Both the position numbers and the translations under genes were made by a program. DNA of 62,002 nucleotides from Trichlorobacter thiogenes (GTDB lineage: Bacteria > Desulfobacterota > Desulfuromonadia > Geobacterales > Pseudopelobacteraceae), in contig NZ_FUWR01000017.1 in NCBI RefSeq assembly GCF_900167465.1, positions 2,501 through 64,502 on the forward strand, in the 5' to 3' direction. Under the pieces are notes generated by a model. The model did not search any database. It was not told the DNA's origin and was given only the letters and a program-made list of their open reading frames with translations. Every line of letters begins with the position of its first letter. The first letter of the stretch is position 1. Positions 1 through 13,015 of this stretch are shown piece after piece.

Positions 1-2573
<2,573 letters not shown>

Positions 2574-2711
2574 TAAAAAAATAAATGGAAGGGGGGTGCT
2601 AACCCACCCCCCAACCTATAAAACAGTCAACTCCAAAACTAAACTAACTACAATCCCTCAATTGCAATTGGAAATCAATTAGCAAACAGCTTACAAGCTG
2701 GATGCAACCGA
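2574..2711 (+). other. 23S-5S internal transcribed spacer
   Basis: Spacer between the two rRNA genes, without a tRNA. It holds a G/C hairpin just after the 23S end (ggggggtg at 2591-2598 pairing with cacccccc at 2605-2612, loop ctaacc). The rest is A-rich. The hairpin could take part in rRNA processing; that is inference. Confidence 0.7.
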
Positions 2712-2830
<119 letters not shown>

Positions 2831-2840
2831 TTAATAAAAC

Positions 2841-2875
2841 AAACGCCCCGCCAGGTATACCTGAGCGGGGCGTTT
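2841..2875 (+). terminator. Rho-independent terminator of the rRNA operon
   Basis: An 11-bp perfect stem (aaacgccccgc at 2841-2851 with gcggggcgttt at 2865-2875) encloses the further palindrome caggtatacctg, giving a long G/C-rich hairpin ending in a short T run. It begins 10 nt after the 5S gene. The A run on the other side would also let it work in reverse. Confidence 0.9.
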
Positions 2876-2899
2876 GCGTATCTACATACATGATTCGGC

Positions 2900-2928
2900 T
2901 TGGATAAATTAAAGAAAACGAGTATAGT
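2900..2928 (+). promoter_or_regulatory. Predicted sigma70-type promoter for RNase E/G
   Basis: TTGGAT at 2900-2905 and TATAGT at 2923-2928 are separated by 17 nt of A/T-rich sequence. The pair lies between the rRNA terminator and the RNase E/G start, so it is the natural promoter for that gene. Prediction from sequence only. Confidence 0.6.
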
Positions 2929-2973
2929 CACACGAATTTATCCGTTTATATGTTTGAAAGGATCATCGCCTGT

Positions 2974-5184
2974 ATGAGTAGAAAAATGTTAATAAATGTA
3001 CTCCATCCTGAGGAGGCCCGCGTAGCGATTGTGCAGGACGGGCGCTTGATGGAGCTGAATATCGAAATAAGTGGTAAAGAACAGACCAAAGGTAATATCT
3101 ACAAAGGGGTCGTCGTGCGGGTTGAACCAGGCCTGCAGGCGGCCTTTGTTGATATTGGCCATAAAAAGCCCGGCTTTATTCAGATGGGAGATCTCCACCC
3201 TGCCAGTTGGCAATGGCGGGATGATCTTCCTGAGGGGGATCGTAAACGGCGTCCCCGAATACAGGATGTTTTGCGTCGTGGGCAGGAGCTGATAGTTCAG
3301 GTGGAGAAGGACGCTCGCGACATGAAGGGGGCTGCCCTGACCAGCTACCTCTCATTGCCTGGTCGGTACATGGTCCTGATGCCAGGTGATGATGCCGCCG
3401 GTATTTCCCGTAAGATTGAAGATAATGCCACCCGTAAAGAGTTGAAGGCGCTTGTTGCAGAACTGCAGGTGCCGGCAGGCTATGGTTATATTGTACGTAC
3501 TGAGGCGGTTGGTAGGTCAGGTGAGGAGTTGAAAAAGGATCTTGACTACCTGATAGGTGTGCATGAACGGATTCTGCAACAGGCTGCCACGATTAAAGGT
3601 GCTGGTGAGATTTACCAGGATGCAGGCGTGATCATCCGCACCATCCGCGATTACTTTTCTGATGATATTGACGAAGTCTTGGTTGATGACAAGGCAGCGT
3701 GTCAGCAAGCAATTGATTTCTTTAAAGAGATCATGCCCGGTTGTGAGCGATTGGTTAAGCTGCACAAGGAAAAACGGCCGATCTTTTCAAAGTATCAGCT
3801 GGAAGAGCAGATTGATCAGCTCTATGAAAAACGTGTACCTTTGCCTTCTGGCGGCTCACTGATTATCGAGCCGACCGAGGCTCTGGTCTCTATTGATGTC
3901 AACTCCGGTAAATCCAGTGGTGAAAAAGGAGTTGAGGATACAGCTTTTAAGACTAATCTTGAAGCTGCGGCTGAGGTGGCGCGCCACCTCCGACTTCGTG
4001 ACCTTGGTGGTTTGGTGGTGATTGACTTTATTGATATGCGTGACAACAAGCATAATAAGGAAGTCGAGCGGGCACTGAAAGATGCCTTGAAGATGGATAA
4101 GGCCAGAGTAAATCTGGGGCGGATATCCCAGTTTGGCATGATGGAGATGTCTCGTCAGAGGATTGCAAAAAATATTAATGACGCCATTCATCTTGAGTGC
4201 CCGCACTGTGAAGGACGTGGTCGTGTTAAATCGGTAGAGGCGATGGCAGTATCATTCTTGCGTAAGGTACATGCAGCTGCAGCCAAAGGCCAGATTGCTG
4301 AGGTCCGTGGGGGATTGCCGCTTGAAGTCGCTTATTTTTTGCTGAATCGCAAGAAGCGTGAATTAGCACAGATTGAGAATGACTATGAAATTGTTGTTAC
4401 CATTAAGGGAAAGCCATCGTTCCTGCTTAATCAGCTGGAACTTGAAACAGTTCGTAAGGAAAAACAGCGGGATGAAATGCCGGAACTTGAGCTGCCACAG
4501 CAGTCTGCACCTGTTGACGTTGTTGACTCTTCTGTAACAACAACGGAAGTGCCGGAGGGTGAGGCTGTAACTGAGGCAGCGGCAAAAAAACGCCGTAAGC
4601 GTAAGCGTAAGAAAAAAAATACTGATCGGCCTGCTGACGCTGCTACTGAGCAAGCAGATGATGTCTTGAATACCTCAGTACCTGATGAGCCTGTGGCACC
4701 AAACGGTGAGGATGTCATTGCTGAGCAATCTGCTGAGCCCCTGGAGCCGGCAGCAAAAAAACGTCGTCGCTCCCGCTCCAGAAGGAAGCCGGCTGTGGTT
4801 AAAGAGAGTGAAGCAGAGTTTGGTAATCAGGCTGATGCAGATGCCGGTAGTCCGCAGGTTCCAGCGCCTGTCGACGTCTCTGATGGCGACGCGCCAGAGC
4901 TTCCAGTAAAGGCTACACGCCCCAAGCGACCTGCTAAAAAAGAGGCGACAGCTGTTGCTGAAACAATTATTGGGGAAGACCAGCATGTTCCGCCTGCTGA
5001 TCCTGTTGTGGTCAAACCGGCTAGCAGAGCACGCAAGTCGTCTGCCCGGAAGAAAACAGCACAGGAACCGTCTGAAAATGTTGGTGAGCCAGTAGAGCCG
5101 GTAGTCGCACCTAAAGCCCGCAAGCGTCCAGCTTCTCGTTCAAAAAAGAGTGCCTCAGTTGCCGTTGATGAGGGTAAAGAATAG
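2974..5184 (+). CDS. rng: Ribonuclease E/G family endoribonuclease
   Basis: Single-strand-specific endoribonuclease acting in rRNA maturation and mRNA decay. From the ATG at 2974 (736 aa) an S1 RNA-binding domain occupies roughly residues 36-120. The DNase I-like catalytic core carries Asp308 (in SIDVNSG) and Asp351 (in VIDFIDM), matching the two metal-binding aspartates of the family, and the zinc-link motif CPHC is at 409-412. After about residue 500 the protein becomes a low-complexity tail with alternating Lys/Arg blocks and Pro/Val/Glu-rich linkers, as in RNase E-type tails. An in-frame ATG at 2950 exists, but 2974 has an aaagga site 11 nt upstream and gives the usual N-terminus MSRKMLINV. 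It sits alone behind the rRNA operon. The split between RNase E and RNase G is uncertain: the core is shared and the tail is atypical. Confidence 0.95.
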   Translation: MSRKMLINVLHPEEARVAIVQDGRLMELNIEISGKEQTKGNIYKGVVVRVEPGLQAAFVDIGHKKPGFIQMGDLHPASWQWRDDLPEGDRKRRPRIQDVLRRGQELIVQVEKDARDMKGAALTSYLSLPGRYMVLMPGDDAAGISRKIEDNATRKELKALVAELQVPAGYGYIVRTEAVGRSGEELKKDLDYLIGVHERILQQAATIKGAGEIYQDAGVIIRTIRDYFSDDIDEVLVDDKAACQQAIDFFKEIMPGCERLVKLHKEKRPIFSKYQLEEQIDQLYEKRVPLPSGGSLIIEPTEALVSIDVNSGKSSGEKGVEDTAFKTNLEAAAEVARHLRLRDLGGLVVIDFIDMRDNKHNKEVERALKDALKMDKARVNLGRISQFGMMEMSRQRIAKNINDAIHLECPHCEGRGRVKSVEAMAVSFLRKVHAAAAKGQIAEVRGGLPLEVAYFLLNRKKRELAQIENDYEIVVTIKGKPSFLLNQLELETVRKEKQRDEMPELELPQQSAPVDVVDSSVTTTEVPEGEAVTEAAAKKRRKRKRKKKNTDRPADAATEQADDVLNTSVPDEPVAPNGEDVIAEQSAEPLEPAAKKRRRSRSRRKPAVVKESEAEFGNQADADAGSPQVPAPVDVSDGDAPELPVKATRPKRPAKKEATAVAETIIGEDQHVPPADPVVVKPASRARKSSARKKTAQEPSENVGEPVEPVVAPKARKRPASRSKKSASVAVDEGKE

Positions 5185-5185
5185 C

Positions 5186-5214
5186 TTGACGCTGATAGTA
5201 CTCTGAGCTACTTT
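5186..5214 (+). promoter_or_regulatory. Possible promoter upstream of lysS
   Basis: TTGACG at 5186-5191 and TACTTT at 5209-5214 with a 17-nt spacer, starting 2 nt after the RNase gene stop and about 50 nt before lysS. The -35 element is good and the -10 weak. If real, it would start the long lysS/LPS transcript. Confidence 0.4.
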
Positions 5215-5264
5215 CTTCCGTTACACCGGTAGTACGGAATGAGTCTGAAAGGTGAGTTTAGGCA

Positions 5265-6743
5265 ATGGAAGAATTAAGTGAATTACTGTTGCAACGTCGC
5301 AGAAAAGTAAATGATCTTTGGGCTGCCGGTATTAACCCGTATCCCAATGATTTTAAACCACAGCATACGTCTGCCGATGTTGTTGCTGTCTATGGTTCAG
5401 TTGAGCTGATTGATGCGCCTGATGCAGAGTTTGTGCTGGCAGGTCGTATTATTGCCCGCCGTTCCTTTGGTAAGGCTGCCTTTATTCAGCTTCAGGATCG
5501 TAAAGGGCGGATTCAGGTCTATGTCCGTAAGGATGATCTAGGTGAAGAGGTCTTTGCCCAGTTTGAGTCCTTTGATATTGGTGACATTATCGGCGTTACC
5601 GGGTTTCCGTTCCGTACCAAGACCGGTGAACTTTCCGTGCATGCCCGTGCTATCCGTCTGCTGGTTAAATCTCTCCTTCCATTGCCAGAGAAGTTTCACG
5701 GTTTGACTGATGTGGAGACACGGTATCGTCAGCGTTACGTTGATCTGATCGTCAATCCTGAGGTGAGAGAATTATTTATTAAACGCTCCAGGATTGTGAA
5801 CCTGATCCGTAGCTTTATGACCTCCCGTGATTTTCTGGAAGTGGAAACTCCGATGATGCACCAGATTCCCGGTGGTGCCACGGCCCGTCCCTTTGTCACC
5901 CATCATAATGCACTTGATATGGAGCTATACCTCCGTATTGCACCAGAGTTATATCTGAAGCGTCTGGTAGTCGGTGGTTTTGAACGTGTTTTTGAGATCA
6001 ATCGCAACTTCAGAAATGAAGGGATCTCGGTCCGTCACAATCCTGAGTTCACCATGATGGAGTTCTACCAGGCCTATGCTACCTTTGAAGACCTTATGGA
6101 TTTCACTGAAGAGCTGTTCTGTCATGTGGCAGAGCAGGTGTTGGGCACCCTGGATTTTGCCTGTCAAGGACACGATATCAGCTTCCAGCGTCCTTGGCGT
6201 CGTCTGACCGTGAAAGAGGCTATCCTTGAATATGGCGATATTGATGCAAAAAAACTTGAAGACCGCGATCTGGCACTGGCCTATGCCCGTAGTATCGGGC
6301 TTGGTCTGACTGATGATATTAGTTATGGCAAGCTGATCATGGAGATATTCGAGGAGGTGGCTGAACATAAACTGATCCAGCCAACCTTTGTAACCGCCTA
6401 TCCCACCGAGGTGTCACCTCTGTCCCGTAAAAATGACCAAGATCCCTATATTGTTGATCGCTTTGAGTTGATGATCGGTGGTCGGGAAATAGCCAACGCC
6501 TTCTCCGAGCTGAACGACCCGGTTGATCAGAAGGAACGTTTTCTTGCTCAGGTGGCTGAAAAGGATAAGGGGGATGAAGAGGCACACTACATGGATGAAG
6601 ACTATGTGCGTGCCTTGGAATACGGCCTGCCACCGACAGCAGGCGAGGGGATCGGTATTGACCGTCTGGTGATGCTGCTTACTGATGCCGCCTCGATTCG
6701 GGATGTCATCCTGTTCCCGCAACTTCGTAAAGAGGCAAAATAA
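5265..6743 (+). CDS. lysS: Lysyl-tRNA synthetase, class II
   Basis: Charges tRNA-Lys with lysine in the cytoplasm. The protein is 492 aa, the usual bacterial length. It has an N-terminal OB-fold anticodon-binding domain (about residues 55-145) and a class II catalytic domain. Motif 2 reads FRNEGISVRHNPEFTMMEFY near residue 248 and motif 3 reads GIGIDRLVMLL near 465. The ATG at 5265 follows a purine-rich tract. It is the first gene of the long same-strand run, with only 3 nt between its stop and the lolC start. The lysS-lolC-lolD order is one I associate with Geobacter-type genomes, so it probably shares a transcript with the lipoprotein transporter. Confidence 0.97.
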   Translation: MEELSELLLQRRRKVNDLWAAGINPYPNDFKPQHTSADVVAVYGSVELIDAPDAEFVLAGRIIARRSFGKAAFIQLQDRKGRIQVYVRKDDLGEEVFAQFESFDIGDIIGVTGFPFRTKTGELSVHARAIRLLVKSLLPLPEKFHGLTDVETRYRQRYVDLIVNPEVRELFIKRSRIVNLIRSFMTSRDFLEVETPMMHQIPGGATARPFVTHHNALDMELYLRIAPELYLKRLVVGGFERVFEINRNFRNEGISVRHNPEFTMMEFYQAYATFEDLMDFTEELFCHVAEQVLGTLDFACQGHDISFQRPWRRLTVKEAILEYGDIDAKKLEDRDLALAYARSIGLGLTDDISYGKLIMEIFEEVAEHKLIQPTFVTAYPTEVSPLSRKNDQDPYIVDRFELMIGGREIANAFSELNDPVDQKERFLAQVAEKDKGDEEAHYMDEDYVRALEYGLPPTAGEGIGIDRLVMLLTDAASIRDVILFPQLRKEAK

Positions 6744-6746
6744 CCG

Positions 6747-8009
6747 TTGGCACTGCCATTTGAACTTACCATAGGATTGCGCTATCTGAAGGCCAAGCGT
6801 AAATCCACGTTTATATCCATCATCACCTTCATCTCCACTGCCGGTGTGACCTTGGGTGTTATGGCGCTGATTATTGTGCTGGCGGTTATGACCGGTTTTG
6901 AACGGGATCTGAAGGAAAAGATACTGGGAACCAATGCCCATCTGGTGGTGATCCGCAGTGGTGCTCCGATGGAAAACTACCGGTCAACCATGGAGCAGCT
7001 GACCCGGCTACCAGGCGTGCAGGCAGCGACCCCGTTTATTTATAATCAGGTTATGCTATCAACCGGACGGAACGTTTCTGGAGTTGTGCTGCGTGGTATT
7101 GATCCCGCCTCTGACAAAAAAGTAACGCGCCTCTCACGCGCTCTTGTGCAAGGTAGCATGGATACGCTTGAGACGATTGAAAACGGCCTGCCGGAGCCGG
7201 GCCTGCTGATCGGTGGTGAGCTGGCAAAACATCTGAACCTAACCGTAGGTGACCGGGTAAATGTTGTCTCTCCCACTGGCACTATTACCCCGTTAGGGAT
7301 GATGCCAAAGCTGAAGCCGTTTCGGGTTACCGGCATTTTTAACACCGGTATGTTTGAATATGACTCAACCCTGGCCTATGTAAGTATCAGCCAGGCCCAG
7401 AAATTTTTTGACCTTGGGGATACCGTAACTGGCATTCAGCTTAAGGTTGCAGATGTCTATGCCACCACAGAATTAGCGAAAAAGATTAATCATGAGTTTG
7501 GTCCGGAGCTGTATGCCCGGGACTGGATGCAGATGAACAGGAACATCCTTTTTGCGCTTAAGACTGAAAAGGTGGTCATGTTTATCATCTTGACCCTGAT
7601 TGTTCTGGTGGCAGCCTTTGGGATCGCCTCTACTCTGTTTATGGTGGTGATGGAGAAAACCCGTGATATTGCAATATTAAAGACCATGGGCGCCCGTTCC
7701 AGCAGTATTATGAAGATATTTGTGCTTGAGGGGCTGATTATCGGGGTGATTGGAACCGTGCTGGGAGTATTGTCAGGCCTGCTGATCTCTTTCAATCTGG
7801 AGCCGATCATAAATGTTGTGCAAAAGGTAACTGGCAAGAACTTCTTTAGTAAGGAAATTTATTATCTGGATCACTTTCCTTCCCATGTGGTGATGTCGGA
7901 CGTCCTGATTATTTCAGTAACCGCAATCCTGATCTCCTTTTTAGCCACGCTCTATCCCGCCTGGCAGGCATCCCGGATGCTGCCGGCAGAGGCACTGCGG
8001 TATGAGTAG
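6747..8009 (+). CDS. lolC: Lipoprotein-releasing ABC transporter permease (LolC/LolE family)
   Basis: Inner-membrane permease of the Lol system, which extracts outer-membrane lipoproteins for transfer to a periplasmic carrier. The 420-aa protein has one membrane segment near residues 25-48, a large periplasmic MacB-like core domain to about 270, then three C-terminal segments of the FtsX type (about 275-300, 320-350 and 380-405). The end [16 protein letters not shown] is typical of the family. Translation appears to start at TTG 6747, with an agagg site 11 nt upstream; no better start exists because lysS stops at 6743. It overlaps lolD by 8 nt. Only one permease gene is seen, so it may act as a homodimer of the LolF type; this is inference. 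Confidence 0.93.
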   Translation: MALPFELTIGLRYLKAKRKSTFISIITFISTAGVTLGVMALIIVLAVMTGFERDLKEKILGTNAHLVVIRSGAPMENYRSTMEQLTRLPGVQAATPFIYNQVMLSTGRNVSGVVLRGIDPASDKKVTRLSRALVQGSMDTLETIENGLPEPGLLIGGELAKHLNLTVGDRVNVVSPTGTITPLGMMPKLKPFRVTGIFNTGMFEYDSTLAYVSISQAQKFFDLGDTVTGIQLKVADVYATTELAKKINHEFGPELYARDWMQMNRNILFALKTEKVVMFIILTLIVLVAAFGIASTLFMVVMEKTRDIAILKTMGARSSSIMKIFVLEGLIIGVIGTVLGVLSGLLISFNLEPIINVVQKVTGKNFFSKEIYYLDHFPSHVVMSDVLIISVTAILISFLATLYPAWQASRMLPAEALRYE

Positions 8010-8694
8010 TCTGCTGGAAGTGACCGGACTCTGCAAGGATTACCGGATGGGGGCTGAAACGGTGCAGGTGCTGAAGGGGATTGATCTTGCAATCTCTTCT
8101 GGAACCACAACTGCCCTGGTGGGTGCTTCTGGTGCCGGCAAGAGCACATTACTGCATATTCTGGGAGCGCTGGATCGACCCAGCAGTGGCAGGGTGACCT
8201 ATAAAGGCCAGGATCTCTTTGCTCGATCTGACCGTGAACTGGCGGATTTCAGAAGCAGTACCATCGGTTTTGTGTTCCAGTTTCATCATCTGCTGCCGGA
8301 ATTTACTGCGCTGGAAAACGTGATGATGCCAGCCTTGATTGCCCGTAAAGAACGGCGTCAGGCAGAACAACAGGCGCGGGCTATTTTGGGAGATGTCGGG
8401 TTGGAGCACCGCCTGTTACACCGGCCTGGAGAGTTGTCCGGCGGTGAGCAGCAGCGGGTTGCCATTGCCCGGGCGTTAATACTGGAGCCAGAATTACTGT
8501 TGGCTGATGAACCGACCGGCAACCTGGATGCGAAAACAAGTGAAGCAATTTACGAGCTGCTGGTGAAAATCCAGAAGCAAACCGGGATAAGTATGGTGAT
8601 TGTTACCCATAACGAGCGAATTGCTGCAAGGATGGAACGAGTGGTTCGGCTTCTGGACGGACTTATTTTGCCTTGTACTACGGAGGAAGTGTGA
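8002..8694 (+). CDS. lolD: Lipoprotein-releasing ABC transporter ATP-binding protein
   Basis: ATPase that powers the LolC/E-type permease. The 230-aa protein has a Walker A motif GASGAGKST near residues 40-48, the signature [15 protein letters not shown] near 145, and Walker B followed by the D-loop region [13 protein letters not shown] near 166. It overlaps the permease upstream by 8 nt and the bamA GTG start downstream by 4 nt, so translation of all three is probably coupled. LolD-type and MacB-type ATPases are close relatives; the permease neighbour and the outer-membrane biogenesis context favour LolD. Confidence 0.95.
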   Translation: MSSLLEVTGLCKDYRMGAETVQVLKGIDLAISSGTTTALVGASGAGKSTLLHILGALDRPSSGRVTYKGQDLFARSDRELADFRSSTIGFVFQFHHLLPEFTALENVMMPALIARKERRQAEQQARAILGDVGLEHRLLHRPGELSGGEQQRVAIARALILEPELLLADEPTGNLDAKTSEAIYELLVKIQKQTGISMVIVTHNERIAARMERVVRLLDGLILPCTTEEV

Positions 8695-10949
8695 ATTATA
8701 ACCCCAGCCTTACAACCGCACTGCTAATTGCTTTAGTGCTTGCCGATCAACCAGCCTATGCTGATGGTGAAAAAATAACCGAGGTGGTTGTGCGTGGCAA
8801 CCGGCGGGTAGAGGCGTCAGCCATTTTGGGTGCTACCGCTATCAAGCCGGGTGATACGCTCGATGGTGACCGTACTGATGCTGATATTCGGTCCATTTTC
8901 AAGCTGGGACAGTTTCAGGAAGTTCAGGTTTCCAGTGAACCGGGTAAAGACGGCGTAATACTGGTCTACTCGGTGATTGAAAAGCCGATTGTCAGGGATA
9001 TCCGGTTTGAAGGAAATAAAGAACTCAAGCAGGAAAAATTGCTGGAAGGGTTGCCGGTTCGTCGTAATGCCATCTTCTCGCAAAAAGATCTTGATAAGGC
9101 CGTTGCTAAACTGAAGAAGCAGTATCAGGATGAAGGGTTTTATCTGGTTACGGTAGAACCACAGATTGAGCAGCGTTCTCCTACTGAATATCAGGTGGTA
9201 TTCAAGGTGGTTGAGGGCAATAAAATCAGAATCAGCAGCATCACTTTTGAAGGCAACACCGCCTTTAGTCCGCGCAAATTACGAGGAGTGATGGAAACCA
9301 AGGAAGAGTGGTTCATGTCTTGGTTAACCGGCGCCGGTACCTACAAGGAAGAGGTGCTCAGGAATGATGCCCTGCTGATCGCTGACCACTATATGAATAA
9401 CGGGTATATCAACGTTAAAGTTGGTGAGCCGACGATGAAACTTGCAGAGGATCAGGAATCCCTGCTGGTGGATATCAGCATTACCGAAGGGGAGCAGTTC
9501 CGGATAGGTGAAATTACTTTTAAGGGAGATATTCTCTACCCGGAAAAAGAGATTCGTGAAAAGTTTAAAACTGAGCCTGGTGAGGTGTTCAGTCGGGCAA
9601 ATCTGAGGGCTGATATCGGTACCTTAACTGATATGACCGCTGACAAGGGCTATGCCTTCAATAACGTTAACCCGCAAAGTAAGCCGGATCCCGAAAAAAA
9701 GCTTGTTGATCTGTCGTTTGAGGTGGAGAAGGGTGAGTTGGTTAGAATCGAACGGATCTCCATTGTTGGTAACTCCAAGACCCGTGACAAGGTTGCCCGC
9801 CGTGAACTGCGTCTGATGGAAGGTGAACTGTACAGCGCCACCGGTTTTAAACGCAGCAAGCAGAACCTGATGAACACCGGTTACTTTGAAGAGGCCAATG
9901 TGGCCACAGCCAAAGGCAGTGCGAGCGACAAGCTCAATGTCAATGTTGATCTGAAGGAAAAGGCCACCGGTGCCTTTACCATTGGTGGTGGTTACAGCTC
10001 CCTTGACGGCCTGATTTTTCAGGGCTCGGTTTCCCAGTCAAACTTCCTGGGGCTGGGACTTAAGGCCAATGCTTCGGCAGCCATCGGCGGCAAGTCAAAT
10101 ACCTATTCAGTCGGTCTGACAGACCCCTACTTCCTTGACTCCAAGTGGACCCTGGGGATGGATATCTACCGTTCAGAACGGGATTACACCGACTACAGCC
10201 GCCGTTTGACCGGTGGTGATATCAAGGCTGGCTATCCGATTACCGATTTTATCGGCACTTTCTGGATGTATAAGTATGAGATCAAGGATATTTATAACCC
10301 GGATACCTATTATGTGGCCGCAAATCTTCAGTATCCTGACAGCTACCCGCTGGGCAAGACAACCACCAGTTCCATCTATGCCAGTATTACCAACAATACT
10401 ACAGATTTCCGTTTTGACCCCTCCAGCGGCATGGTCAATACCCTGTCAGTGGAATATGCTGGTTTAGGTGGTAACAACAAATACCTGCGGGAGATAGCAG
10501 ATAATACCTTCTACTATCCGCTCTGGTGGAAGTTTGTCATTTCAACCAAGGTTGTGGTTGGTGCAGTGCAAAAGGTTGGCGCACCGATCCCGATTGATGA
10601 GAAGTTTTATCTGGGCGGGATCGGCACGTTGCGTGGTTATTCTGCTCGAACTGTCAGTCCTAAAAATAATGATGTCTATGTGGGCGGTGAAAAAGAACTG
10701 TTTGGCAACGTAGAAGTGAAGTTTCCACTGCTGCCTGAGTTTGGGATTAAAGGGGTTGGCTTCTTTGATTATGGTAATGCCTGGAGCGGCGGTTTTAAGC
10801 CCCCTGCTATGTATATGAGCTACGGTGGCGGTATCCGTTGGGCATCCCCTATGGGGCCTTTGAGGCTTGAGTATGGTATTCCGATCAACCCCCGTCCTGA
10901 AGACAGCAAGTCTGGCCGTTTTGAATTTGCAATCGGCAGTTTGTTTTAA
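8691..10949 (+). CDS. bamA: Outer membrane protein assembly factor BamA
   Basis: Omp85-family pore that folds beta-barrel proteins into the outer membrane. After a hydrophobic leader ending ADQPAYA, several POTRA repeats occupy about residues 30-420, each with the (V/I)xxIxxxGN pattern. A C-terminal barrel follows with the diagnostic LRGY motif near residue 650 and a terminal Phe (FAIGSLF). The GTG at 8691 is chosen because ggagg lies 4 nt upstream and it overlaps the lolD stop. An in-frame TTG at 8673 would place that Shine-Dalgarno sequence inside the gene. The predicted N-terminus has no Lys/Arg before the hydrophobic core, which is odd for a signal peptide. The Skp/OmpH gene follows after 27 nt. 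Confidence 0.96.
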   Translation: MNYNPSLTTALLIALVLADQPAYADGEKITEVVVRGNRRVEASAILGATAIKPGDTLDGDRTDADIRSIFKLGQFQEVQVSSEPGKDGVILVYSVIEKPIVRDIRFEGNKELKQEKLLEGLPVRRNAIFSQKDLDKAVAKLKKQYQDEGFYLVTVEPQIEQRSPTEYQVVFKVVEGNKIRISSITFEGNTAFSPRKLRGVMETKEEWFMSWLTGAGTYKEEVLRNDALLIADHYMNNGYINVKVGEPTMKLAEDQESLLVDISITEGEQFRIGEITFKGDILYPEKEIREKFKTEPGEVFSRANLRADIGTLTDMTADKGYAFNNVNPQSKPDPEKKLVDLSFEVEKGELVRIERISIVGNSKTRDKVARRELRLMEGELYSATGFKRSKQNLMNTGYFEEANVATAKGSASDKLNVNVDLKEKATGAFTIGGGYSSLDGLIFQGSVSQSNFLGLGLKANASAAIGGKSNTYSVGLTDPYFLDSKWTLGMDIYRSERDYTDYSRRLTGGDIKAGYPITDFIGTFWMYKYEIKDIYNPDTYYVAANLQYPDSYPLGKTTTSSIYASITNNTTDFRFDPSSGMVNTLSVEYAGLGGNNKYLREIADNTFYYPLWWKFVISTKVVVGAVQKVGAPIPIDEKFYLGGIGTLRGYSARTVSPKNNDVYVGGEKELFGNVEVKFPLLPEFGIKGVGFFDYGNAWSGGFKPPAMYMSYGGGIRWASPMGPLRLEYGIPINPRPEDSKSGRFEFAIGSLF

Positions 10950-10976
10950 CCTTTATACAACGTAAGGAGAGACTCA

Positions 10977-11495
10977 ATGAAGCGTTTGGTACTGATGGCA
11001 CTGATGCTGGCTGTAATGACAGGTTCTGCCTGGGCCGCTGATATAAAGCTCGGCTATCTCGATATGCAGCGGACCTTGAACACCTCTGAAGCAGGTAAGG
11101 CTGCCAAGGCGCAACTGCAGGAGAAGCTGAAGAAATATCAGGAGCAGGTTAACGTCAAGCAGGAAGAGCTACAAAAGCTGAAAACCGACCTTGAGAAGCA
11201 AGGAATGGCCCTGACTGAGGCATCCCGTGCTGCCAAGGAAAAGGACTATCAGCAGAAGCTGAAGGACTTCCAGCGCTTTACCAAAGATGCTGAAGAAGAC
11301 CTGCAGGCTCGTGATGGTGAGTTTACCAAAAAAATCCTTGAGACCCTTGAAAAGATTGTTCAGGAATATGGCAAAAAACATGGCTATTCCATGATCTTTG
11401 ATGCCCGTAGCGCTGGTATGCTCTATGCCGATCCCGGTGTGGATCTGACTGAAGAGATACTGAAGGCCCTTAACGCAGCGCAAAGCAAGAAATAG
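10977..11495 (+). CDS. skp: OmpH/Skp-family periplasmic chaperone
   Basis: Periplasmic chaperone that carries unfolded outer-membrane proteins to the Bam complex. The 172-aa precursor has a clear signal peptide ([20 protein letters not shown], cut after AWA). The mature protein starts [11 protein letters not shown] and has a long Lys/Gln/Glu-rich coiled coil (about residues 40-115) that would form the tentacles of the Skp trimer. A good aaggaga site precedes the ATG. Lying between bamA and lpxD reproduces the widely conserved bamA-skp-lpxD-fabZ-lpxA order, which supports the assignment even though Skp sequences diverge strongly. Confidence 0.93.
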   Translation: MKRLVLMALMLAVMTGSAWAADIKLGYLDMQRTLNTSEAGKAAKAQLQEKLKKYQEQVNVKQEELQKLKTDLEKQGMALTEASRAAKEKDYQQKLKDFQRFTKDAEEDLQARDGEFTKKILETLEKIVQEYGKKHGYSMIFDARSAGMLYADPGVDLTEEILKALNAAQSKK

Positions 11496-11509
11496 ACAGG
11501 GTGGCAACC

Positions 11510-12547
11510 ATGCTGACCAAGACACTGCAGGAGTTGGCAGATCACCTGGGCGGTACGGTCCGTGGTGATGGTACGGTCAAGATCAACGGGCTTGCTCCCC
11601 TTGAGGGGGCTGCTCCTGATAAGGTTACCTTTCTGGCTAATCCCAAATATGCTGCCAAAGTAGCAGATACCAAGGCCGGCGGCGTGTTAATGGCGCCCGG
11701 CGGTGAGTCCTATGGGCGCAATGTTATTGAGCTGGCTAACCCGTATTTGGGCTTTGCCAAGCTCTTGACCCTGTTTTATACCCAACCCCACCCTGCTCTT
11801 GGCGTAATGCCTGAAGCGGTGGTCGGCACCAATGTTGTGCTTGGTGAAGATATCAGTGTCTATCCCGGTGCTGTGGTTGGAAACAACGTCGTTATCGGAG
11901 ATCGGGTGGTGATTCATCCCGGTGCAGTGATCTATGACGGCGTCGTTATTGGTGACGACTGTGTGATCCACGCCAATGCGGTGATTAGAGAACACTGCCG
12001 ACTGGGCAAACGTTGCAAACTGCAGCCTGGTGCCGTGGTCGGCAGTGATGGATTCGGCTATGCACCGGATGGTTCCTCCTATTATCCGATCCCCCAGATC
12101 GGGATTGTGGTACTGGAAGATGATGTTGAGATTGGTGCTAATGCAACCGTTGACCGGGCTGCCCTTGAGGTAACCCTGATCAGGCGTGGTACCAAATTGG
12201 ATAATCTGGTGCAGGTGGCTCACAACTGCCAGATCGGCGAAGACTGCATGATCGTATCGCAGGTTGGGATTGCCGGTAGCAGCAAGATCGGCAACCATGT
12301 CACTCTGGCTGGTCAGGTGGGGGTGGTGGGACATGTCACCATCGGTGATAACGTGATCGTCGGTGCCCAGGCCGGTGTGCCCGGCTCGCTGGAGGGCAAT
12401 GCCTATTACAGTGGTTCTCCTGCCATGCCGCACAAGGAATGGCTGAAGACCATGGGGGCCCTGCCCAAGCTGCCTGAGATGAGAAAGAAGATGAATGAGT
12501 ATGAAAAACGCTTGGCCGCCCTTGAGGCCCGGCTGGCAAAGGAGTAA
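11510..12547 (+). CDS. lpxD: UDP-3-O-acylglucosamine N-acyltransferase
   Basis: Third lipid A enzyme: transfers a 3-hydroxyacyl chain from ACP to the 2-amino group of the acylated UDP-sugar. The 345-aa protein has an N-terminal uridine-binding domain (about 1-105), a left-handed beta-helix of hexapeptide repeats (about 110-300) and a helical tail. His238 in VQVAHNC matches the catalytic base. The ATG at 11510 is preferred to the in-frame GTG at 11501 because aggg is suitably spaced from the ATG, whereas the GTG directly abuts its purine tract. If the gnnA/gnnB products act upstream, its substrate would be the 3-N-acyl analogue. Confidence 0.95.
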   Translation: MLTKTLQELADHLGGTVRGDGTVKINGLAPLEGAAPDKVTFLANPKYAAKVADTKAGGVLMAPGGESYGRNVIELANPYLGFAKLLTLFYTQPHPALGVMPEAVVGTNVVLGEDISVYPGAVVGNNVVIGDRVVIHPGAVIYDGVVIGDDCVIHANAVIREHCRLGKRCKLQPGAVVGSDGFGYAPDGSSYYPIPQIGIVVLEDDVEIGANATVDRAALEVTLIRRGTKLDNLVQVAHNCQIGEDCMIVSQVGIAGSSKIGNHVTLAGQVGVVGHVTIGDNVIVGAQAGVPGSLEGNAYYSGSPAMPHKEWLKTMGALPKLPEMRKKMNEYEKRLAALEARLAKE

Positions 12548-12550
12548 GCA

Positions 12551-13003
12551 ATGGAACCAACTATGCCGATGGATATAAATGCCATCATGAAGATTTTGCC
12601 CCACCGTTTTCCGTTCCTGCTGGTGGATAGAATTGTTGAACTAGAGCACGGCAAGCGTTGTGTTGGTATTAAAAACGTCAGCATCAATGAGCCGTTCTTT
12701 CCCGGCCACTTTCCCGGTCATCCGGTTATGCCCGGTGTGCTGATTATCGAGGCTATGGCTCAAGTTGCCGGTATTATGGCCTATCTTGCGTCCGATGATG
12801 AGACCAAGAAGAAGGTCAGCTATTTCATGGCCATTGACAGTGCTAAATTCCGCAAGCCGGTGGTGCCCGGTGATCAACTCCGGATCGAGATCACCACAAC
12901 TATGAACCGCCGCGGCATCTGGGGGGTTGATGGCAAGGCATTTGTTGACGGCAAGCTGGTGACCGAGGCCTCGCTGAAGGCCACCTTTGCTCCGGCAGAA
13001 TAA
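12551..13003 (+). CDS. fabZ: 3-hydroxyacyl-ACP dehydratase FabZ
   Basis: Dehydrates 3-hydroxyacyl-ACP in fatty acid elongation and thereby competes with LpxA and LpxD for hydroxyacyl-ACP. The 150-aa hot-dog-fold protein carries HFPGHPVMPGVLIIEAMAQ, with catalytic His53 and a Glu about 14 residues later. The start at 12551 follows a ggag site 3 nt after lpxD ends. Its place between lpxD and lpxA is the classical arrangement. Confidence 0.97.
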   Translation: MEPTMPMDINAIMKILPHRFPFLLVDRIVELEHGKRCVGIKNVSINEPFFPGHFPGHPVMPGVLIIEAMAQVAGIMAYLASDDETKKKVSYFMAIDSAKFRKPVVPGDQLRIEITTTMNRRGIWGVDGKAFVDGKLVTEASLKATFAPAE

Positions 13004-13015
13004 CAGGGAGAGACC

